64,000 nucleotides of DNA from Closterium sp. Naga37s-1 (GCA_947471745.1 CANJKZ010000142.1:4518501-4582500); one strand, 5' to 3'; numbered from the stretch's first letter, positions 1 through 10,108 are shown. The notes: a model not told the origin generated them from the sequence alone. Made by a program: numbers and translations.

Positions 1-2968
1 CGTAATTCGGTACCCAAATCTTTCCTGAACCCTTCCTTACAGCTAAGTCTTTCTCCCACTGTAACAGCTTCTTGGTCTGTGCTGTAGCGATCTCTGCGTC
101 CACGGAGTACCCATGTTGGAATAGACCCTTGAGCAGAGGGTTCATCCCGTCGAGCTGGATGCCTGCTACATGACCGGGGCGGCTCAACACGTCTGCTTTG
201 TTGTATAGCCCGGGCTTGTAGACGATGTCGTAGTGGAAGTGAGTTTCCAAGAAGTCCACCCACCGCACCTGTCGTCGTGAGAGCGTCGGCTGCGACTTCA
301 GGTATTTGAGACTGCAGTGGTCAGTATAGACTGTGGTCTTGGCTCCCTCTAGGTAACACCTCCACGCCTTGAAGGCTATGACTATCGCTAAGGCTTCCTT
401 GTCATGGATGGGGTAGTTCAGTTCTGCTCCGTGTAGCTTCTTACTGAGGTAGGCGATGGGCTGCAAACCGCGTCCGTGATCCTGCATCAGTACTGCTCCG
501 ACTGCTTGGTCACTAGCGTCTGCTTCCACCACGTAGTCCTTGTCTGGATCCAGTAAGATGAGTACTGGGGCTGTGGTCATTGCTGTCTGTAGCTGCTCCA
601 TGGCTTGCTGATGAGGGGTATCCCATTTGTAGGGCGTATCCTTTTTCAGTAGGTCGGTCAGTGGCACTGCTATCTTAGCGTACTGCGGCACAAACCTGTT
701 GTAGTAGTTGGCGAAGCCTAGGAACTGCTGCAACTCCTTCACGTTCTCCGGAACTTTCCACTTCTTGACGGCTTCGATCTTCCGCGGGTCCACGTGTACG
801 CCCTCGGCACTCACCATGTGCCCGAGAAACTGCACCTTCTTCAGGGCGAAGTCGCTCTTCGACAGCTTCACGTAGAATTTGTTTTTCCGCAGGATCTCGA
901 ACACCTTCCGCAGATGCTCCACGTGCTCCTTCATGTTCTTGGAGTAGATGAGGATATCGTCCAGGTACACCACTACGCACTCGTCCAGCAGGGGCCGCAG
1001 GATATGATTCATCTCCGCCTGAAACGTTGCTGGTGCGTTGCAGAGTCCGAACGGCATCACCAAGTATTCGTAGGAGCCGTATCTGGTACGGAACGCCGTC
1101 TTGTGGACCGAGTTGTCTGCCATCTTGTTCTGCCAGTAACCCGACCGTAGGTCCAGCTTCGAAAATACTGTTGCACCACGCAGTTGGTCCAGTAGGTCGT
1201 CTATGCGCGGTATGGGGTATTTGTTTTTAACTGTCTGTTTGTTCAGTGCGCAGTAGTCGATGCACATCCGTAAATTGCCGTCTGGTTTTGGAGTGAAGAG
1301 AACTGGTGCACCGTAGGGAGAGGTGGATGGGCGGATCAGTTGTCTGTCCAGTAGATACTCTATCTGTTTCTTCATGTCTGTGAGTTCGGTCGGACTCAGT
1401 CGGAATGGTGCACGTGAGACGGGTTTCGCACTTGGTTCCTCCACGATCTCGTGCTCGTGGGTGCGTGCTGGAGGTACGCCTGCAGGTAGGTCGTCGGCCA
1501 TTATATCCTTGTACTGCTCCAAAACCTCCTTCACTGTTGCAGGTAGCTCCGTACTCAGCTTCTCCTCCTCTGCTGCTGCCTTAACCAGTGCTAGGTAGCC
1601 CGTGTTACTCTCGTTCACCGTCCGTTCGAACCGTGCCAGTGTCGTTTCAGGAACGCTCCCTGTATCCGTCCAGCTTCGCAGCTCCACTCGTTTCCCGTTA
1701 TTGTAGATGCACGCCTTCCTGTTGATCCAGTCGATCTCGGGGTTGAACCGCTTCAGGAAATCTCGCCCCAAGATGAAATCTAAACCCTTGATGTTCGTGA
1801 TCGGCAATGTCGGCTTCCACCTCAGCGCCCCTATGTGCAGCTGCAGTGATGCTTTGCCGTGGATGGGAAGTTTCGTACCGTCCACCATCGTTGCCGTGAA
1901 CTTGGTCTCCTCTGAAGATTCTCCAATTTTCTCCAACGTCCCGCGGTCGCACACCGAGTGAGACGCACCGCTGTCCACCAGTGCCTGGAGGCGTCGCCCG
2001 TTGCAGATCACCTCGAGTAGTAGTGGTTGTTGCTGCTCCGAGTAACCGTAGATGGTCTTGCTTATAGGATCATAGGGTACGTCAAATAGATCATCCCTCG
2101 GTCCTGCGCTCGAAGCTGCTGACTCCATATCAGTTTCCAACTGAGTAGGGTTAGGAGGATTTATCCGAGGCCGATTCAGCTTCATCTTGGCCTGGAACCT
2201 TCCCTTAAGCCTTTGCAGCTGTGTAGGCTTCTCCTGTGGGCAATGGGGAGCCTTAACACTATGCTGCGGGGAGAGAATATTAACTCCTTGGAACGCACGA
2301 CCCTTTTCAACGCTCCGGAGTGGTTTGCCCAACTTCTCAAGTACCTGAATAATGTCTGAAGGCTTTTTCTTGGCCTTGAAATCTCCCCTGAATTTTTTAA
2401 AGGCTTGAAAACCTCGAGAGGGAATATTCTTACTCTCGGGGGTGTTCGGCTGGAGTTTCCCGGTCGGTGCAGAGTCTTGTTTCGCGGAGCCTCCATTTGT
2501 CTCGGCGATTTCCCCTATTGCCGGCCGGTCGTGACGTTTTAAATTTGCGCCATCATGTCCTCCTTTTTTCGCCCGCTCCGAAGTCGCCATGTCTTTTGAT
2601 TTCGGGGGTGCCGCACTGTTATTGCCCTGCAGCTCCGCTCGTGCTTTCTTCATTTTCCAAAACGCCAAGAGTCGATGTCCTGCTGCGCCACAAAATTCGC
2701 ACTTCTCATATTTTGTCTCCGGTTGCCTCGGACGTGCCGCCTCAAGATTCACTGTAGCCGCTGCCGTTGCTGCTGGGTGAAGTGTCGGTGTCGCCGCTGC
2801 TGCTGCTGACGTCGCTGCTGCATTCGCCGCTGCGTTCGCTGCTGCCGTGGCGGCTGCCGACTGTTTCGCGAGAAGCGCCTCTATTCGCTGGAGTGATGCT
2901 CGCGTCTGGTCCAAGCCGGTGTGTAACTCCGTAATTTTTCGTACGGAATTATCACCATTTTCCTCCAT
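1..2968 (-). CDS. Ty3/gypsy Gag-Pol polyprotein (3' end outside window)
   Basis: One frame stays open from the ATG at 2968 to the window edge (989 codons), so integrase and the 3' LTR are not visible. Domains in order: a short Ala-rich, coiled-coil-prone N-terminus (residues 1-85); a zinc-knuckle-like C90-x2-C93-x4-H98 in which the fourth metal ligand is Phe103; an aspartic protease with DSGAS at 332-336; reverse transcriptase with YLDD at 668-671; and RNase H running to the edge. The protein is a retrotransposon polyprotein that would act in cytoplasmic particles. No capsid domain of normal length is present between the start and the knuckle. No internal stop or frameshift was seen, so the copy could be young or still active. 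RT and protease motifs make the Ty3/gypsy assignment secure; the clade cannot be told without integrase. Confidence 0.93.
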   Translation of the reverse strand, partial: MEENGDNSVRKITELHTGLDQTRASLQRIEALLAKQSAAATAAANAAANAAATSAAAAATPTLHPAATAAATVNLEAARPRQPETKYEKCEFCGAAGHRLLAFWKMKKARAELQGNNSAAPPKSKDMATSERAKKGGHDGANLKRHDRPAIGEIAETNGGSAKQDSAPTGKLQPNTPESKNIPSRGFQAFKKFRGDFKAKKKPSDIIQVLEKLGKPLRSVEKGRAFQGVNILSPQHSVKAPHCPQEKPTQLQRLKGRFQAKMKLNRPRINPPNPTQLETDMESAASSAGPRDDLFDVPYDPISKTIYGYSEQQQPLLLEVICNGRRLQALVDSGASHSVCDRGTLEKIGESSEETKFTATMVDGTKLPIHGKASLQLHIGALRWKPTLPITNIKGLDFILGRDFLKRFNPEIDWINRKACIYNNGKRVELRSWTDTGSVPETTLARFERTVNESNTGYLALVKAAAEEEKLSTELPATVKEVLEQYKDIMADDLPAGVPPARTHEHEIVEEPSAKPVSRAPFRLSPTELTDMKKQIEYLLDRQLIRPSTSPYGAPVLFTPKPDGNLRMCIDYCALNKQTVKNKYPIPRIDDLLDQLRGATVFSKLDLRSGYWQNKMADNSVHKTAFRTRYGSYEYLVMPFGLCNAPATFQAEMNHILRPLLDECVVVYLDDILIYSKNMKEHVEHLRKVFEILRKNKFYVKLSKSDFALKKVQFLGHMVSAEGVHVDPRKIEAVKKWKVPENVKELQQFLGFANYYNRFVPQYAKIAVPLTDLLKKDTPYKWDTPHQQAMEQLQTAMTTAPVLILLDPDKDYVVEADASDQAVGAVLMQDHGRGLQPIAYLSKKLHGAELNYPIHDKEALAIVIAFKAWRCYLEGAKTTVYTDHCSLKYLKSQPTLSRRQVRWVDFLETHFHYDIVYKPGLYNKADVLSRPGHVAGIQLDGMNPLLKGLFQHGYSVDAEIATAQTKKLLQWEKDLAVRKGSGKIWVPNY

Positions 2969-3383
2969 TTGACGATTTACAGGAAGATTTGCGACGAAAA
3001 TAATTGAATTCTAGGTGCTGGTCATCTTACTGTGAGTCGAACCGACTGTAGAAATGACGAGCGCTGATTCTGTACGTCGCGTTATTCTCCCTCAGTTGAA
3101 ATTTGCGTTCGATCTCGGCCGTTGAGAAGAAATTCGATCCGACGCTCCAAATTCCAACCTTTTTGGGAGAAATTCTCAGGGCCGTTGAGATTCGAATCGA
3201 TCCGACGGTCGAAATTCCAACTTTTTCGCCACTGGACCTGAGGAGAATTCGAAAACCGGTTCGAGGGGGACGTTAAAAAATAGCGCGGAATCGGTTTACG
3301 TACCCGAAATCGGCGCTTTCCGTCGTCGCCCCCGCGGTTTTAAAAGCTAGTTTTTAGCGGTCGAAAAACTTCGCGTGTAAACA
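2969..3383 (-). other. Untranslated leader of the Ty3/gypsy element
   Basis: About 415 bases lie between the primer-binding site and the Gag-Pol ATG. I see no long reading frame and no capsid-coding sequence here. The stretch holds repeated short segments of the type gaaattc / cgatccgac, but no clear structure. Confidence 0.6.
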
Positions 3384-3397
3384 GGCTCTGATGACCA
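3384..3397 (-). promoter_or_regulatory. Probable tRNA primer-binding site of the Ty3/gypsy element
   Basis: Read on the minus strand the bases are TGGTCATCAGAGCC. This resembles the 3' end complement of initiator-Met tRNA used by many plant LTR elements (TGGTATCAGAGC) with one extra or changed base. It lies directly inside the presumed LTR and upstream of Gag-Pol, as expected. Confidence 0.6.
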
Positions 3398-3399
3398 AG

Positions 3400-3755
3400 T
3401 GCCGGGATCTAGGATCGAGCTCAGAAAAGAGAATTGTAATTGAATTGATACACCTGGATACAAGACGAGGCTATATATAGGCTCGACACAAGGCCAGTTA
3501 CCCAGGTGTTACGCGAATGTTCTGAGGGTCACGAAGTGTCCCGAACAAAACCTTCCCGAACTCAGTAGAAAGTAATTCGGTGGAAACCGAATAGGCTTGA
3601 GTTCGGTACACGTAACCTGGTTCGGTGCTATAACTATAATAAAGTATAGGAAGCACCTAACCTAGGAAATCAAGCATATCTATGCATGATGAATAAAACC
3701 CAAGCTAGTAATAGCATAATAAATTCTAGGCAAGCTAGCAAAGCCAGCATAAGCC
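3400..3755 (-). repeat. 5' LTR of the Ty3/gypsy element (boundaries approximate)
   Basis: This segment lies between the primer-binding site and the point where YR-element coding sequence begins (about 3755). Both ends are compatible with TG...CA termini. A TATA box (TATATATAG on the top strand, 3472-3480) is correctly placed for transcription on the minus strand. The partner LTR is outside the window, so the ends cannot be fixed by alignment. Confidence 0.6.
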
Positions 3756-4286
3756 GTCGTACTCTCACAGGATTCCTCAGCTCCATGTCGCTCGCGCTCG
3801 GCACGACGTCACGTGCCTTTAGTCACGAGTTGTTGTGCTTGATCGACTCAGCGTGGTCATGGAACTCGAAGGTCCCGTTGTCACTGGAAGCGACGGAGGA
3901 GTTGCTCTTCTGGACGGAGCACTTCGATCACTTCAATGGGGCCCCATTCCACCAGAGCCACCGGTTTGATGACGTCATCCACGTCGACGCGAGCGCACAC
4001 AGCTGGGGTGCCACCCTGACAAAGTTTCCAAGCACGTCATGTGAAGCCAGCGCATGCATGCCAAGCGAGCTTCTCACTACATCCAGCACGCGGCGCGAGC
4101 TCGAGGGAGTGCTATGGGTGCCGCAGACATTCGCAACCCAGATCGCGGGTGCTCACGTTCTCGTCAGGGTGGACAACCAGGCGGTCATGTTCATATTGCG
4201 CAAGGGGGGATCTCGCCACTCGGAACTGACATGGACGTGCCAAGAAATCATCCAGTTCTGCCTCGGCAACGCCACACGCCTCGCAA
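3755..4286 (+). pseudogene. Outer YR retrotransposon, left part of RT-RNase H ORF (interrupted)
   Basis: This fragment matches the C-terminal RT connection and RNase H of the inner element's ORF2. It shows the RNase H residues in VDASAHSWGA, STRRELEG and RVDNQ. Its 5' part is missing where the Ty3/gypsy LTR begins, and it stops at 4286 in the middle of the RNase H domain because the inner element is inserted there. The frame continues at 10109 with EWIPRVLNAHADEL. The two halves align with one uninterrupted stretch of the inner ORF2, so they are one gene split by an insertion. Confidence 0.9.
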
Positions 4287-4470
4287 TATTATAAATTTTA
4301 AACACACATTGTGTTTTTTAAAATTGTGTATTGTGAAAGCGAAGCTGCTTGTACTGCACAATTGGCATCGTCGAAGCGCGCTAAACGCCCTTCTCCAACT
4401 ACAAAAACCGTGGGTTGGAGCTCATTTCCCTCCACCCACGTTTCTCTATTTCAAACGGCTCACTCAACAT
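4287..4470 (+). repeat. A1 split direct repeat (left end of inner YR element)
   Basis: It begins TATTATAAATTTTAAACACA and is repeated at 9729-9912 with about two differences over 184 bp. Near its start it has an imperfect inverted repeat (AAACACA ... TGTGTTT), a plausible recombinase recognition structure. Confidence 0.9.
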
Positions 4471-4583
4471 TTCCGCTCACGTAGTCTTTCTCTCCTTCCA
4501 AGCTGGCTAGAACAAAATCGCTTCCTAGAGGCGAGTCACCCTCGACTTTACTTAGCGACATTTTTAACTTCAATCGATCAACG

Positions 4584-5778
4584 ATGGCACCGACGACGAC
4601 ACTTAACAACGGGAACTCGTCCAACCCCGCTTCCGACTCCGACCGTAACACCCGCGATTTTGCGGGCGACCGCCGTAACAAGCGCCGGGCAGAAGATGGA
4701 CCGCCCGCCCCGACTGCAGTGGACGTGCTGCTGGGCGGGCTCGAGGTCAACAAAAGTGCCGACGCCCAGCAGCACCCTTCGGCCCCTGTGGCGCCAGTGG
4801 CGCCAGTGGCGCCTGTGGCACCTGCGGCGCAAGTGGCGACGGCAGCTGGCGCGGCACACGCACCTGACGCCGAGCACACGCCAGCACCCGCGGCTGGACC
4901 GTCGCGTCAGCGCCAGAGGAGGCGGACTGCGGTCTCCTCGTCTGACGCGACGACCGCCCCTGCACTGACGCAGGCGTTGACCCCGGACCAGGTCAACGCG
5001 CTGCTATCCCTTCTACAGCAGCAGCCCATCAGCGTTACAGCTGCGGAAACTGCACTACCCGCTGCATCTGCGTCGGCTAAAAAAGAAAACGCGAAAAAGG
5101 AAAAAGGCACGCGAGGAGCACGTACGAACCGGCATGACAACGACGCAGCGACAGCCGCTCCCCCTGCTCCGGCGGTCGACAACGACACCGACGACTCTGA
5201 AGATGAAGCTGGTGAGGCTCCAGTCAACACTGCTAATTTTATTGGCACGGAAAACCTCCCCCCCCCTTCCTTCTTCTAACCTCACCTTTTCGGCGGCGAC
5301 TTTCATCAACGACTCCGTGCGAGAGCAAGCGGAGCTGCTGGAGGACTTGCGTGCGTACCTGCTGCACGCGGAATACAAGGCGCAGCGAGGCGACTCGGCG
5401 GGCGGACTCGAACTCATCTCACACGCGCTCAACCTCATCTCGGGGCGTTTCGAGGTGCTTCAAGTGGAGGACGCTTCCGACTTCCGCACGGCGAAACGCT
5501 TCAAACTGTACCAGCAGAAGAGCCTGCTGACCCCTCGACCCTTCAAGCAGGCGGTCGCGGATATGGCTGCAATGGACCGCGCGGCAAGTGCATACGCTCG
5601 TGTCACCCGCGGCGGAAACAACGGGCCGATGCCGTTCTTACCCAAGCGGGCCCCCCCGCCCACGGCCAATTGTCGTGGGTTTCGGGGCTCGTGCTTCCGC
5701 TGCGGCCAGCCGGGACATGTGGCAAGTGCCTGCCCTAGGAACGGGCATGGCGGCCAAGGACCCGCTCCGGTGGTGTAG
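4584..5778 (+). pseudogene. ORF1, Gag-like nucleic-acid-binding protein with one frameshift
   Basis: The ATG at 4584 opens a frame of 231 codons that ends at 5279. Its N-terminal half is disordered, with APV repeats and a basic/acidic segment. The homologous continuation lies in the next frame up to the stop at 5776-5778; it has a helical Gag-like region and an intact CX2CX4HX4C zinc knuckle (CFRCGQPGHVASAC). The two frames overlap at a run of nine C at 5258-5266, so one extra base there, or a programmed +1 shift, separates them. Gag would package the element RNA. The 763 bases between this ORF and ORF2 hold a GA tract and three A tracts. Confidence 0.8.
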
Positions 5779-6091
5779 GAGCGGGCCAAGGGATTAGGCG
5801 CCTTGGGCGCTAGGCACGGTGCACTCTTGAGTGCGAAAACCGTGGGCAGCCCTAGGGGTTTGCGATGGCAAGAGGCCAGCCCTAGTGAAGGGTAGTAATA
5901 GGCTTTGGGCCTAGGATAGGGAAGGGGAACAACAACCCCTCGGTCCCATGTATTTGGCCACCCGGTGGGGTGATGAATGCTAGGAAGCATTGCAATGTGT
6001 GTTGGTTGATTTAATAAAAAGTTCCTTGATTTACTATTTTGCAAAGAGCCTCTAGACACACAGAGGAGGTGCAGAGCATGAGAGAGAGAGA

Positions 6092-6181
<90 letters not shown>

Positions 6182-6540
6182 AAGACAAAGCACGGTGGAT
6201 ACGCATGTCCATGGTTCAAAGCACCAGCCCACATGCACTAAAGGCATGCACAACCACGTCTTACCAAGTGGATGACAAGGCGAGCAAAAAAAAAAAAAAA
6301 AAAAAAGCGCGATGTGATGTATTGGAAAAAGGGCTAGCCACGGTGCTAGATGAGACAAAAAAAAAAAAAAAAAAAGAGGAGGGGGTCCAGAGAGTGACAC
6401 CTACTTGCCTACCATGATCAGGGTGCCCATGGAGCAAAAAAAAAAAAAAAAAAAACCAAGAAGAAGAAGAAGAAGAAGCGTCGGCGCGCGCACGACATAT
6501 TTGTTGTCCTTTCGATAGATAGGCAATCTCATTCACACCA
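5779..6540. other. ORF1-ORF2 spacer of the inner YR element
   Basis: No convincing reading frame is present. The spacer carries a (GA)n tract at about 6080-6179 and three separate poly-A tracts of about 20 bases at 6286-6306, 6357-6375 and 6436-6455, spaced about 70-80 bases apart. Confidence 0.7.
6080..6179. repeat. (GA)n microsatellite
   Basis: An almost pure GA dinucleotide tract of about 100 bases inside the YR element spacer. Confidence 0.95.
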
Positions 6541-8619
6541 TTGATCAACGATTGCGCGTACATGCACACGCACATGCATGCGTCAAATGGAACTCCCAAC
6601 CCTACCCCATTTGCCTCAATTACAGGAGCACGACAGTGCGAGGCGGTATGTTACGACGATCCGTATGAATTTGCCGTCACGGACAAAACCATTACACAAA
6701 TGCGCGGTCGACTTCGTGCGACCTTTGCGTGGTGGAGCTCCTGGTGTCCCTGCAGCCTCGTCCTTTCCGTAATCGCCAGGGGTTATTGGCTACCATGGAG
6801 CCACGGCCCATCACAACCCTTCCACGATCGCAACCATGTCGGGGCAAACACGCATGCTACGTTCACGCGTACCACTATCCAAGAACTCCTAGAGACCGGA
6901 GCAGCAGTCCAGATGCCCGCAACGGAGCTGACGTGTATAAGTCCACTCAATGTGGTCGAGCAAAAAGACAAATGCAGACTCATTCTTGATCTGCGGAAAG
7001 TCAACGCAAGCTTAATCGTCCCCAAGTTCAAGTACGAGGGGCTCAACCGCGTGGCGGACCTGGCACGCGTTGGGGATTGGATGTTCTCCATTGACCTTAA
7101 ATCCGGTTACCACCACATCGATATCCACCCATCATGCTGGAAGTTCCTCGGCTTCGAATTTGGGAGGCGCACGTACGCATTTCGTTCACTGCCATTTGGC
7201 CTCGCGACAGCTCCATTCGTCTCCATTCGTCTCCATTCGCGGCAGCTCATCAAGCAACTGGCTCGGCGCTGGCGAGAACAAGGCATCCGAGTCATCCCTT
7301 ACGTGGACGACATCTTATTCCTCTGTCAGTCGAAAGACCATGCGCAAGCGATCTGCCAGCGTGTGATATTGGACCTTAAAGAGGCAGGACTCGTGATAAA
7401 CGCGAAGAAATCACAGCTGTCACCATCGCAACGCCTACGATTTTTGGGTGTAGAGCTGGAAACCGATACCGGTCGATTCTCCATCGGTCCCGACCGACGA
7501 GCCTCACTACATGCAACCATCCAAAACCTCCTGAGCGCAAGCAAGGCATGCCGACCAGTCCCGGTCCGCCACGTGGCCAGAATCACAGGCATGCTCGCAT
7601 CAATGGGGGTCGCACTTGGCGCGACCGCTCGCGCATTCAGCCACGCCATGTTACAAGTAATCAACGACGCACCGTCATGGAAAAGCAACGTGGTCATCCC
7701 CCCAGCCGCAGCAGAGGAGCTACACTTTTGGCTTGAGGAGTTCGACCGGTTCAACGGTGCACCTTTCCACGTCCGGAACAGCTACGATGCGGTAATTCAT
7801 GTGGATGCCAGCTCTCATGGTTGGGGCGCCACTCTAACTACATTTCCGGGTGGCCTCGAAGAAGCGAGCGCAACCATGTCAGAGCCACTACAGGCAACGT
7901 CCAGCACGCGGCGGGAGATTGAAGGCGTCCTTTGGGCGCTCCAAACGTACGCCAACAAGATCAAGCAAAAGCACGTTCTCGTGCGGGTGGACAACCAGGG
8001 CGTATTCTTCATCCTTCGCAAAGGCGGCTCTCACAGCTCTGACCTCACAATGGCTTGCAAAAGCATCATCCGAACATGCATGGGGCTCGGCACGCGCTTG
8101 ATCATTGAATGGATCCCGCGAGAGCTCAACTCACATGCTGACGAGCTTTCAAAAATGGTCGACCACGACGACTACGCGTTGAAGAAGCCGTGGTTTCGCA
8201 TCTTAGAACGTCGTTGGGGTCCGCATTCCATCGACCTCTTTGCAAACTCTCACAACACCCAACTCTCGCGCTTTTGCACCAAGATCCCCCACCCGGAAGC
8301 CATCGCAGTTGATGCGTTCTCGATCGCATGGACAGCCGAAAACAACTTCGCCTTCCCCCCACCCCAACTGGTCCCAGCCGTCCTCCACCATGCACAACGC
8401 ACCCATGCACCACTCACATTAATAGTCCCGCACTGGCCAGGCGCAAGTTGGTGGCCACTTTTGCAACCCTCCCTATGTACTTGGGCTCCACACATCCACG
8501 CGCACATCCCTCTCACACACGGAAGCCAATGCCTAGATACAGGGTCCCATTCTACTGCCTTCTCGGGCACGGGACTACCGCATAGCCCAATCATTGCACT
8601 GCGAGTGGTATTTGACTAA
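6541..8619 (+). CDS. ORF2, reverse transcriptase - RNase H - Dam-like methylase polyprotein (DIRS order)
   Basis: The protein has 692 residues and is uninterrupted. RT motifs: LILDLRKVN, FSIDLKSGYHHI, LPFGLATAPF and YVDD at 254-257. RNase H follows with the acidic set D422, E459, D484 and D534 (VDASSHGW, RREIEG, RVDNQG, HADELS). The C-terminal part (about 555-665: IDLFAN..., VDAFS..W, FPPP, LIVPHWPG) has the pattern of the Dam-like N6-adenine methylase region known from DIRS elements. The usual catalytic (D/N)PPY is replaced by FPPP, so methylase activity is doubtful. Near RT motif B a 10-bp unit (ctccattcgt) is present about three times (about 7210-7237), altering residues after LATAPF. The product would copy element RNA into DNA. 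The start could lie at a later ATG. Confidence 0.92.
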   Translation: MINDCAYMHTHMHASNGTPNPTPFASITGARQCEAVCYDDPYEFAVTDKTITQMRGRLRATFAWWSSWCPCSLVLSVIARGYWLPWSHGPSQPFHDRNHVGANTHATFTRTTIQELLETGAAVQMPATELTCISPLNVVEQKDKCRLILDLRKVNASLIVPKFKYEGLNRVADLARVGDWMFSIDLKSGYHHIDIHPSCWKFLGFEFGRRTYAFRSLPFGLATAPFVSIRLHSRQLIKQLARRWREQGIRVIPYVDDILFLCQSKDHAQAICQRVILDLKEAGLVINAKKSQLSPSQRLRFLGVELETDTGRFSIGPDRRASLHATIQNLLSASKACRPVPVRHVARITGMLASMGVALGATARAFSHAMLQVINDAPSWKSNVVIPPAAAEELHFWLEEFDRFNGAPFHVRNSYDAVIHVDASSHGWGATLTTFPGGLEEASATMSEPLQATSSTRREIEGVLWALQTYANKIKQKHVLVRVDNQGVFFILRKGGSHSSDLTMACKSIIRTCMGLGTRLIIEWIPRELNSHADELSKMVDHDDYALKKPWFRILERRWGPHSIDLFANSHNTQLSRFCTKIPHPEAIAVDAFSIAWTAENNFAFPPPQLVPAVLHHAQRTHAPLTLIVPHWPGASWWPLLQPSLCTWAPHIHAHIPLTHGSQCLDTGSHSTAFSGTGLPHSPIIALRVVFD

Positions 8620-9682
8620 TGCATATTGTCCACTCCTGTGTTCAGATTTGCTCCCAAAGTTACACGACCAACTGATCAAAATGCTCGCGCAGTCACGCGC
8701 CGATTCTACGATCCGGACATACGAACCATACTGGGCCAAGTTTCGAGCATTTTGCACAAAAGTGGATCTCTCCTTTCTTCCAGCTTCCGACATGACACTC
8801 GCACTATACCTGGTTCACGCAATCCGACGCAAAGCCACCCTGTCCGTAGTGCAGCTGACGTGCTCGGCAGTAAGCTTCGCCCATCGCATGACTGGGAACA
8901 AATGCCCAACAATCGGTCCGTTTACCACCCAAGTCCGCGACTGTGCAAAACGACACTGCCCCCGCCCTACTCGTCTGAAGGAACCCGTATCGATCCAACA
9001 AGTCCGCGACATGGCCGGGAGTTACCTGCAGTCTGACGACCCTGCGGAATTTCAGAAAGGGCTGATCCCCATCCTCATGTACTCAGGATTTCTGCGATAC
9101 TCCGACCTAGTGGCCATACAATGGCAAGACATCCAATTCGACGAAGAGGTCATGTGGATCCTCATACCACACTCTAAGACCGATCAGGCCGGTCACGGAA
9201 CATGGATATCCATTGCAGCAACGACAGAACCTTGTTGCCCAGTGCGCTGCACCCGACGCTTCATCCAACTCGCCGGCTATGGTCCTCAGTCAGAGGGACC
9301 GTTGATTCGTGTCTTCGGGCACGCTTCAAGCAGCAAAGGCCAAGCGAAGCTGCCTTGATACACTACAATTCGGAACTAGTGTAAGGAAGCTTTCGCAAAA
9401 GTTGGTCTGGGAGAGCTGCAGCTCGGCACTCACTCTTTCCGAAAAGGCGCGGCCACAGTAGCAGCCAACACTGGAGTGCCAGACAGAGTCTTCAAACGGC
9501 TGGGCAGATGGCGAAGCGACACAGCTAAGGAAATGTACGTCACGCCATACGTCGAGCCTCTCATCACAGCATCCCGCAACGTGCAAGATCCGACGCAGGC
9601 GGTGTCTTCGGCGCAACACACAGAGGCGCTCGTACGCCATAGGAGGCCCCCGCTGCCCATGTCTCAGAGACCCCAGTTGTAA
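8594..9682 (+). pseudogene. ORF3, tyrosine recombinase with two in-frame stops
   Basis: The frame overlaps the end of ORF2 and encodes a phage-integrase-fold recombinase. The N-terminal SAM-like core-binding domain is recognisable (STIRTYEPYWAKFRAFC), and so are catalytic box I Arg (FLRYSDL), H-x-x-R (THSFRKGAAT), and box II Tyr (GRWRSDTAKEMY). The same frame is broken by TGA at 9356-9358 and TAG at 9377-9379, both between box I and H-x-x-R, and reads on to the natural stop at 9680-9682. Both stops fit C-to-T changes. The natural stop lies at the very start of repeat B1. The enzyme would integrate a circular DNA form of the element. A true start could be the ATG at about 8681, or an intron could join it to ORF2. 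Confidence 0.88.
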
Positions 9683-9728
9683 TGAGAACGATGCCAATTG
9701 ATAAAAATAAGAAAGCAAGCTTTCTCAA
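9676..9728 (+). repeat. B1 split direct repeat
   Basis: It contains the ORF3 stop and ends with the short palindrome GAAAGCAAGCTTTC followed by TCAA. It is directly followed by A2 and is repeated as B2. Confidence 0.85.
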
Positions 9729-9912
9729 TATTATAATTTTTAAACACACATTGTGTTTTTTAAAATTGTGTATTGTGAAAGCGAAGCCGCTTGTACTGCA
9801 CAATTGGCATCGTCGAAGCGCGCTAAACGCCCTTCTCCAACTACAAAAACCGTGGGTTGGAGCTCATTTCCCTCCACCCACGTTTCTCTATTTCAAACGG
9901 CTCACTCAACAT
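9729..9912 (+). repeat. A2 split direct repeat
   Basis: This is the second copy of A1 (184 bp, about two differences). It starts at the same TATTATAA boundary and ends at the same CTCACTCAACAT. Confidence 0.9.
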
Positions 9913-10033
9913 CCCCACCACCCACCCCAGCGTAGAACGCCTTGCTAATGCCACTTGGATAGGGTACATCTTAGCTAGTGATATTAGCATGCACTAGCTT
10001 GTGTTCAATCTCGATGCAAATGTTGTAATGAGC

Positions 10034-10108
10034 CAGTTGTAATGAGAACGATGCCGTTGTAATGAGAACGATGCCAATTGATAAAAATAAGAAAGCAAGC
10101 TTTCTCAA
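10034..10108 (+). repeat. B2 split direct repeat (right end of inner YR element)
   Basis: It matches B1, but its first 20 bases (GTTGTAATGAGAACGATGCC) are present twice in tandem. It ends ...CTTTCTCAA, after which the outer element resumes with TTGAATGG. About 120 bases of unique sequence separate it from A2. Confidence 0.85.

Larger units (their letters stand above)
4287..10108 (+). mobile_element. Inner YR retrotransposon (DIRS-like coding set, PAT/Ngaro-type split repeats)
   Basis: The element is about 5.8 kb and is laid out as A1 - ORF1 (Gag) - ORF2 (RT/RNase H/methylase-like) - ORF3 (tyrosine recombinase) - B1 - A2 - B2. A1 (4287-4470) and A2 (9729-9912) are both 184 bp with about two mismatches. 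B1 (about 9676-9728) and B2 (about 10034-10108) share their sequence. Such split direct repeats with a tyrosine recombinase, and no LTRs or integrase, define the PAT/Ngaro arrangement of the DIRS order. The ends abut AA and TT of the outer element with no target-site duplication, as expected for recombinase-mediated integration. The copy is nearly complete but carries a frameshift in ORF1 and two stops in ORF3. Confidence 0.9.

Noticed and set aside
3686..4294. A separate short gene starting at the ATG at 3686.
   Set aside because: The first 70 or so bases belong to the LTR; the rest is the interrupted YR-element RNase H.
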